From Saccopteryx bilineata (lineage: Eukaryota; Chordata; Mammalia; Chiroptera; Emballonuridae), in contig NC_089495.1 of assembly GCF_036850765.1 (NCBI RefSeq), positions 115,281,033-115,345,032 of the forward strand: DNA of 64,000 bases, written 5' to 3'. This document shows positions 10,701-19,700 of this stretch, piece by piece. Each line of letters opens with the position of its first letter. Positions within the stretch are counted from its first letter, which is position 1. Position numbers and translations under genes: made by a program. The notes under the pieces are model-generated. The model had not been told where the DNA came from, did no database searches, and saw nothing but the letters and a program-made list of their open reading frames with translations.

Positions 10701-13700
10701 GGGAGGGAAGGAGGGAGAGGGGGAGGGGAGGGGGAGGGGTACAGAGAGAACTGGATGGAGGGTGGCAGAGGACGATCTCTCTTTGGGTGATGGGTATCCA
10801 ACATAACTAAATGACAAGATAACCTGGAAATGTTTTCTTTGAATGTATGTACCCTGATTTATTGATGTCACCCCATTAAAATAAAAATTTATTTATATAT
10901 AAAAAAAAAAAAAAGCAGGAAACAAAATGCCCATCAATATGACTAGTTTGGTGACATTTCTGTTTATACCAGTTTTCTGAGAGGGATTTGCCTAGATGTA
11001 TGTCAAGTAGGAAAAGCAAAACAAATATGTTTGCCTTTTATTTTTTGTAAGAAACCCTGACATTCTATATAAATATATAGAAATAGACTTGAATTTATTT
11101 TTGTGGGGTTATGGAAAAGACTGTAAAGGACATGTGCAGGTTGTGTACAAAGATGACCTGGTAACTAGAAATGGTTTGGAGACTTCTGGAGGTAGCAGGA
11201 AAATATAACCTCAATAAAAACATGATATGTATGACCTATTATGTATAAAAATATGTTTATCTGCACAGTAATAAAAGACTTGGGCTAATGAAGTTAAAAC
11301 AGTGGTAGTTCTATAAAGTTTTATTTTTGTAAGCATAACTTGTTTATGTAATAAAGGAATCAGTGAAATACAGAAAAGAGGAGAAATAGTTAATAAATTA
11401 ATGTTAAAAACAATTATTTTCTTTGTCCACAGACCCCATCTAAAAAGAAAATTGAGATTAGCACTATTGCAAGCAATTACCACCTTGAAGTTAATCCCAG
11501 GTGAGCTGCTACTACTGGTATAATAGAAATAAGCATTTTTAGAATAGTGGTGTTCAGGCTTTTTTTTTTTTTAGGGAATAGAACCCTTTCTTGAAGATAA
11601 ATCATGTATGAAAATACAGTATATAAAACAGATAGTAGTGAAATTGCCCTTTGTGAAAGAGCCTAGAACTCACTTTGCCTTTTCTCTGAGACTCCCTCAA
11701 CCAAATAATTTTGACAATTAAGTGTCTTGTTCTACAGAGCTCGGTGTTTTACACGAAGTACATTATATCAGTGGTTGGTTTTCAGCCACTGGTCCATAGA
11801 CTGATGCCAGTCTGCAAAAGAGTTAACCACCCTGATGTTGCATCAAGATTATAGAGCCAATAATTATAGACTATAATCTCCATATGACCTCAGGGTGGTA
11901 ATACACTGCATTACATAGTAATAAGAAAAATTAAATGGACTCATTCAGAACTGATGAACAAAGTGTTTAAAGAGTTTATAATGCCTGGAGTAAATATTTC
12001 ATAAAGTGAATTTGGGCAGTCACATACCATCGTTTCCGTTTCTTGATTAGAGGGTCTTATCACAGGCCACCAGTCATCATTTGTTTTATCTATCATGGGT
12101 TAGTAAGAGGAGGGTCTTATTGGGAGGCACAGTGCAAACTCATGCCCAGCAGTAGAGTATGTTTCAGTATATGATGTAGAAATGATTGTATTGGGAGCAC
12201 ACTCCGGTAAGGTCCAGCGTCCGTGGGGCATTAGCGATGCTGATGGAGAGCAGAACCAAGCGCATCTTTAGGTGACGGCAGCTTGACGGGAATGGCACAG
12301 ACCAGAGTGAACACCCATTTCAAGACTGAATAGGGCAGGAGGTGTAGAATTTAAGCTAATACTTATTCAGTATAAGGCATCCTGAGAAAACTTTTACATG
12401 GATTATTATATTTAGTCCACAAAACAACCCTAACAGACAGGTATTGTTAGTATTTTCCCTAGATAATGTCAAAGAAAATGAAGAGAAATAAGGTTGGTGG
12501 AAGGGTCTGATCATAAAAGTAGAGGAAGTGTTAATTCCATAGACAAAAGGAAAATTGTGTATTTTTGACTAGAAAATGATTTAAAAAAAGATACTGTATA
12601 CATATTGATATAATAATAGTGAATTGAGAAAGACTTGATAAATAAAGCTGACTTCTCTGTCCTCTTTTCTCATTCTGAGTTTCTCTGTAACAAGAATAGT
12701 CTGGTGCCTGACCTGTGGTGGCGCAGTGGATAAAGCATCAACCTGGAACGCTGAGGTCGCTGGTTCAAAACCCTGGGATTGCCTGGTAAAGGCACATATG
12801 GGAGTTGATGCTTCCTGCTCCTCCCCTCTTCTCTCTCTCTCTTTCTCTCTCTCCTCTTTCTCTCCTCTCTAAAATGAATAAATAAAGTCTTAAAAAAAAA
12901 AAAGAATAGTCTGTTAGAGATTAAGCTGATTGTTTTTCAGGTGTTTGAAGTTGATATTTCAGCCTAAATTAATCAGATTTATGTTGGTCTGTGAGGCGCA
13001 TGTCTTAAATGCTAAAGTAGTATGTGGGTATAAATGACAGATAATGCCTATAGTAAGTCATTGGCTTACAGAGTTCTGACTTTGTGTCTTAAACCCCATT
13101 TGCCTCGGGGGAATGAGGTCTCCCTGCTAATGCAGGGAGCAGACGTGTCTAGACTTGTGTTCTCTTGTATTTTTGCCGTTTTGATGATGGGGAAGAAGAA
13201 CGGAGATGAAATTTGTTTTCAAAGAGTTTTTTTTTTTTTTTTTTAATTTATTAATTTTGACAGTGACATTGATAAATCAGGATACATATGTTCAGAGAAA
13301 ACATCTCCAGGTTATTTTGACATTTGATTATGTTGCATACCCCTCACCCAAAGTCAAAATGTCTTCGTCACCTTCTATCTGGTTTTCTTTGTGCCCCTCC
13401 CTTCCCCCACTTCCTCCCCCCCCTTTCCTCCCCCGGTCCCCCCCCCTTACCATCACATTCTTGTCCATGTCTCGGAGTCTCATTTTTATGTCCCACCTAT
13501 GTATGGAATCATAGTTCTTAGTTTTTTCTGATTTACTTATTTCACTCAGTATAATGTTATCAAGGTCCATCCATGTTGTTGTCAATGATCCGATGTCATC
13601 ATTTCTTATGGCTGAGTAGTATTCCATAGTATATATGTACCAAAACGTTTTAATCCATTCGTCCTCTGACGGACACTTGGGCTGTTTCCAGATCTTCCCT

Positions 13701-16700
13701 ATTGTGAACAATGCTACCATAAACATGGGGGTGCATTTCTTCTTTCCAAAGAGTTATTTTTATATATGGAGTAATTATAGATAATTTAAAAATTAGCTGT
13801 AACTAGGTAATAATTACGTGTACAGAACTGTTAAAGTAATTGCAAATTGCAAATTAGTTATTGCTCTTTTAAGTAAACTTAAAAGAACATATTTAGTAAT
13901 TTCAGTGATACTAATTAAATTGTAATTGTGTATTGGAATATATTTTTAACTTTTTTTTTTTTTTTTTTTTTATAACAGAGTGAGAGTCAGAGAGAGGGAT
14001 AGATAGGGACAGACAGGAACGGGGAGAGATGAGAAGCATCAATCATCAGTTTTTCGTTGCGACACCTTAGTTGCTCATTGATTGCTTTCTCATATGTGCC
14101 TTGACCGTGGGCCTTCAGCAGACCAAGTAACCCCTTGCTCGAGCCAGCGACCTTGGGTCCAAGCTGGTTAGCTTTTTGCTCAAGCCAGATGAGCCTGCGC
14201 TCAAGCCGGCGACCTCAGGGTCTCCAACCTGGGTCCTCCGCATCCCAGTTCGACGCTCTATCCACTGCGCCACCACCTGGTCAGGCAGGTCTTATTAATT
14301 TAGATTAAAATATTAACTACTTAAGATCTTCAAATTTTTTCATTATAATAAGAATAAGGACATAATACTTTCAGGGTGTGTGTGTGTTTGTTTTAACCAT
14401 CTTTTTCTGTATAGTGATGCTGGAAATAGTGATCGGGTAGTAATTCAGGAGATGTTGAAAACAGTGGCACAATCACAGCAGCTTGAAACAAACTCGCAGA
14501 GAGATTTTAAAGGTATGTGGTAAAAACAGTTCCTTATTATTTTATTATTTTTTAATAAATAAATTTTTATTAATTTTAATGGGGTGACATCAATAAATCA
14601 GGGTACATATATTCAAAGAAAACATGTTCAGGTTATCTTGTCATTCAGTTCTGTTGTATACCCATCACCCAAATTCAGATTGTCCTTCGTCACCTTCTAT
14701 GTAGTTTTCTTTGTGCCCTCCCCCTCCCCCTCTCCCTCCTTCCCTCCCCCCCCCCCCCCGTAGCCACCACACTCTTGTCCATGTCTCTTAGTGTCGTTTT
14801 TATGGTTCCTTGTTATTAATCAGACTCTCAAACTGTAAGCAATGAGTATGAGAAAATATAGTGGGGAATTGTAAATTTCATCTATTCAGCAAGTATTTAT
14901 CAACCTTCTCTATGCCAAGCATTGTGCGAGGTTTTAGGGTGGGGGAATCTAAAAGTGAATAAGAGACTGGTGATCTCTGCTCATGGGAACTGATTTTTTA
15001 TGGAAACAGGACTATACTACCTGTTTATTATTTTAGAACTAGATGAATAATGAAAAACACTTTATTTAAAATAAGAGGTTATATGAATTAGAAGTAACTA
15101 TTCTTAGGACCAAAGTTCTGTGTTCATGATCAAATATTTAAATGAAAAGAAAGTTAAAATCAGCTATAATCCCACCACAGGCAGACAGTTATTGTAGCGC
15201 CTTTGACGTTACTTTCCAGTGTCTTTGGATTCTGTTTCCAGAGTGTCTCCTTATTGTGAAGCACTGTCTTGGAAGGGCGCACTTCATTTTGTTACTTGTA
15301 GTCTGCTACTCCGTCAGACCTTATTGCATCAGGGGCCCATTGCTCCCAGCCGTGGAGTGGTCCCCATGGATGCTGCTCTCAGGTTGGCCCTTGGTGCTCT
15401 GCAGTGTGTTCTTGTGGGTGATTGGGGGAGTCCCCTGTCCAAAAGGCTGTCAGAAACCTAGTGGACCCCAGCCTCTTCCTCCCATGCATAGTGTTTGTTT
15501 TCACTTGCTCATATTTGGGGTTCTTACATAAAGCTTGTCACTGAGTTTTGTTATAAACGTTGTCTGTGAGTCTTTGGTTTTGGAACCTTCAGTTCTGTCT
15601 GTTTCTGTGAGAGAGGTTCAGATGCTCTGCTGCTGCCACCATCATCTTCTAGAAGTAATGTGGCATCATGAAAAACACAATAGTGGATTCAGTCTGTGCC
15701 TGCATATTATTCCTGAAAGACTTTAAGGCCAGTTCTTGATTATGGCAAGGAAGAGACTTAAGTACAAGTAACCTGTATCTCCGTGCCTGTTGTTTTCCCA
15801 AGTATATTCCTTAGAATGCTAAGATTAAAGGTCTTCACAGTCACGTGCTGCTGAGAGCACGTATTTTGGGAAAATGTAGCACCACACATTCTTGTTTTGG
15901 TGATTGTTTTTTTTAGTGCATATAATGGTTATAAAGGCTGCAATGAATTCTACAGCACGGTGACCTCTTTAACTTCATTTAGCCTAGAATTTCTGAGGCT
16001 TATTCTAGAATTTTTCAAATAAAAATAAATTATTTTCACTATACCTATAACTTTTATATGTCCTTGCCAAAGAAAGGGAAGAGTAGTTTGTGAGACTTAT
16101 ATTTAGGATTTCATGCTGAATAATGAGGGGGAAGAGGCAGATAGATATCCAAATTAAAGATTGTTTTTTGTCTCCCCTTGTCTCAGTGGTTCTATTGACA
16201 GAGGTTGACAAACTCACCAAAGATGCCCAGCACGCCTTGCGTAGAACCATGGAGAAGTACATGTCCACCTGCAGGTTGATCTTGTGTTGCAATTCTACAT
16301 CTAAAGTGATACCGCCTATTCGTAGCCGGTGTCTGGCAGTTCGGGTGCCTGCTCCCACCATTGAAGATGTACGTCAGGTTACGCGTTTGTTTTTATAAAA
16401 GCACAGTAACGTGTGTCAGTAATTCAGGAACATCTGTGTACTGGATGCTAATCATTGGTAGATGTACAAACCAATATATATATGGTATAGTAAATATCAA
16501 ATACTAATATATTAAAAGTGTTCTTTGCTTTAAATTTCTTTTACCTTAAACAAGTAGTTATTACCAATTTTACTAAACTAGGGGAAGGTTAGTTATTTAT
16601 TATCTTCTACTTCAACCTGTTTATTTGGCTTTGGAGGAGCACGTGGGTTCTGGTAGGATATGACCAAAGAAAGGTCTGTAAAGACGTTAACAGAGATTAT

Positions 16701-19700
16701 CTCAGTATACTGTTTGACAGATTGCTCGTTTTTGTTACTTTGTTGTAGATTTGCCATGTATTATCTACTGTGTGCAAGAAGGAAGGGCTGGCTCTCCCTT
16801 CCCAGCTGGCACACAGACTTGCAGAGAAGTCCTGCAGAAACCTCAGGAAGGCGCTGCTCATGTGTGAGGCCTGCAGAGTGCAGCAGTGAGTGAGGGCAGT
16901 CGCCACAGGAGACTTGGGAAATAAGCACACTTCCGTTTAAGTCACTGTTTTGTTTCTGTCATGTAGATACCCTTTCACTGCAGATCAGGACATCCCCGAA
17001 ACAGACTGGGAGGTGTATCTGAGGGAGACTGCCAATGCCATTGTCAGTCAGCAGACCCCACAAAGGTAACATGACCGTGTGAGCGATGACCATAAAAGTC
17101 GGGTCCTCGAGGCAGTGCAGCTGTTCTGAGTCTTAAATTAGTGTTTTTGTACCAGCACTGCGTAATTTAGAATTATAATTAAATCTTAAACCTAAATACT
17201 AAACTTTTAATGAAAAGGTAGGATATGATTTGAGAAATTTAATGGTTTAGAATAGTTGGTATATGTTATGACTTTTATTAAGCTATTGACATGTAAATGT
17301 GCAGCTTACACATAAAACACATCTTGGAATTTTAATTTTCTTTTTAGGATTTCAGGTGACTTAGCATTAGTAATAACATAATGTGTCTGTTTTTTAATAT
17401 TGAACAATATTTAACTTTGTAATTGCCACCTCATATTCAAGAAAGACACCAGATTGAGTCAGACTTCTAGTTCTTCTACTTATTTTTAGGTATGATGATT
17501 GGTTCTGTTAAGAAAAACATTGTGTATATGCCATTAGGATTCAGGAAGTGTTTTTGCAACACATGTTGCACAGTTGGTTCATACGCCTGGCCAACGCTAT
17601 ATCCACTGAGCCAGCCGGCCAGGGCCAACCACATGAGTTTTGATAGAAGTTTAATGTCTCTGAACTTTTAAGTTCTTTTCAGTAAAAGAGAGTGGTGGTG
17701 TTAGGAATAAATGTGAACTTCATAGAGAGTAAGGGGTTAGAGAAATGCCTTGTCAGACATTGGAGGGGTTGGACTTTGGAGTAACAGATCTGTGCTTAAA
17801 TTAACTCTGCTGTGGTCAACTTTGTCAGTTGACATAAACTACCTGAGTCTTAGATTTTCATCTAAAAAATGTGGGAGATAATGCCCACTCACAGTTGGTG
17901 TGAGGACCAAGTTTTAAATTATTAGTTACAGTGTCTTCTTGCACATAGCACGTGCTAAAAAAAAAAAATGCTAGGTTTTAAAAAAAACTCTTACTAAGCT
18001 TTATTGTGGCATAGCTTCATACTCCTGGATTACCAGAAAGGGGGCTGGACCTCCACTTTTAAGAACTTTTTCATAATTCACTTTCCTGATCATGTGAAAT
18101 ATTAGACATCTGTGATATTATTTTAGTAAAGATTCAGAACAGTTTTCTTCTCTCCTTTAAGGTAGGTAAGTATATTTACAGAGAGATAAAGACTTGTTTT
18201 ATTTGTATTTAAAATTTTAATTGTCGCCTGACCAAGCAGTGGCGCAGTGGATAGAGCGTTAAACTGGGATGCCTAGAACCCAGGTTCGAGACCCCTGAGG
18301 TCATCAGCTTGAGCGCGGGCTCATCTGGTTTGAGCAAAAAGCTCACCAGCTTGGACCCAAGGTCGCTGGCTCGAGCAAGGGGTTACTCAGTCTGCTGAAG
18401 GCCTGCGGTCTCATATTGCACATATGAGAAAGCAATCAATGAACAACTAAGGTGTCGCAATGCGCAATGAAAAACTAATGATTGATGCTTCTCAGCTCTC
18501 CGTTCCTGTCTGTCTGTCCCTGTCTATCCCTCTCTCTGCCTGTAAAAAAAGAAAGTCACTGTTTTCTTACTGTTTTAAAATGCCTTGTATATTTTTCTAC
18601 TTCACTGTTTTTCCTCCCAAAAATGTTATGAGAGGGGTCTAGAATTAAAGGCTCAATGAGCCTGGCTCCATGCTCACCTGTGAGCTCTCATATGGCCGTT
18701 TTATGACAGGACAGCCTTGTCTCCTCTCCGTAATGCTTTTTATGTTGCTTTAGGCAGCAGCGTGATACTGTATCTTTATGTTCCTTTGTCTCACGTGTGT
18801 GTACGGCCAGTGATTCTTCAGTCTTTTTATTACTACTTTCTGAATGTCCTCAGTATCATCTATTTGGGGAAAAAATAAACATTACTTGATGTGTCATTAA
18901 AGAATGTTAAAGTCCATGGTGTGCAGTAAACTTAGCCCTCACAATATGAAGTCTTCATTTCTGTCTGGTACTTGCATGATACTTTGATGTAACTGATGAT
19001 AACCCTGTATTGTCTAACTTGAAAAAAGTTCTGAAAATTTTCTTTTAGAAAAATCAGCTGAAATTAGGAAGAGCTTCTATATGAATATGCTAAGTATATA
19101 AACCATTTAAGAAAATGTCTGTATTGGGTTGTTTACTTTATAAAGTGAAACAGCACAGTAGTTACTGTATTTCCCCATGTATAAGATGCACCCTTTTTCA
19201 AAAAATTTGGGGTCTAAAACTTGGGTGCGTTTTATACAGTGGTTGTAGGTTTTTTTACTTGCATTTCCTGTTCTACCATGTAGCTGAGGAGTTGTATGAA
19301 TTTTATGATAAATAAAACTTGAGTTCAGTAACTTTATAGAATACATTTTTTTTTCCAAATTTTGGGCCAAAAATTAAGATATGTCTTATACATGGGGAAA
19401 TATGGTACTTGGGAAAATTACCTCTTATTTTTATCACAAAATATTATTATGTTTTATGTAGGCTCCTTGAAGTTCGTGGAAGACTCTATGAGCTTTTAAC
19501 TCATTGTATTCCTCCTGAAATAATAATGAAGGTAACCTAATATCATATCTTGAACCTTTTATTAGACCCACCTTTGGTCTTTGGGCGGGTGATCCCAAGG
19601 CTGTTGTACAATAGTTCTGAGATAACATCACCTCCTATCTAGTTTATTAATTCAGCAGATATTATATATTTTTTAATAGTGTATTTTTTTTATTTTTATG

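Larger units (their letters stand above)
8830..11210 (+). mobile_element. Ancient L1 ORF2 3' remnant hosting later insertions
   Basis: The sequence 8860-9300 and again 10040-10177 joined to 10925-11100 resembles the 3' part of old L1 ORF2 and 3' UTR (gcttctgcaatcaaaataata..., gggaatctattgcatagaaatg...). No open frame remains. It hosts the SINE at 9381 and the chimeric element at 10178. Confidence 0.55.

Noticed and set aside
15142..15531. 129-codon frame in RFC3 intron 4
   Set aside because: No domain, no splice context, composition like the intron. Treated as chance.
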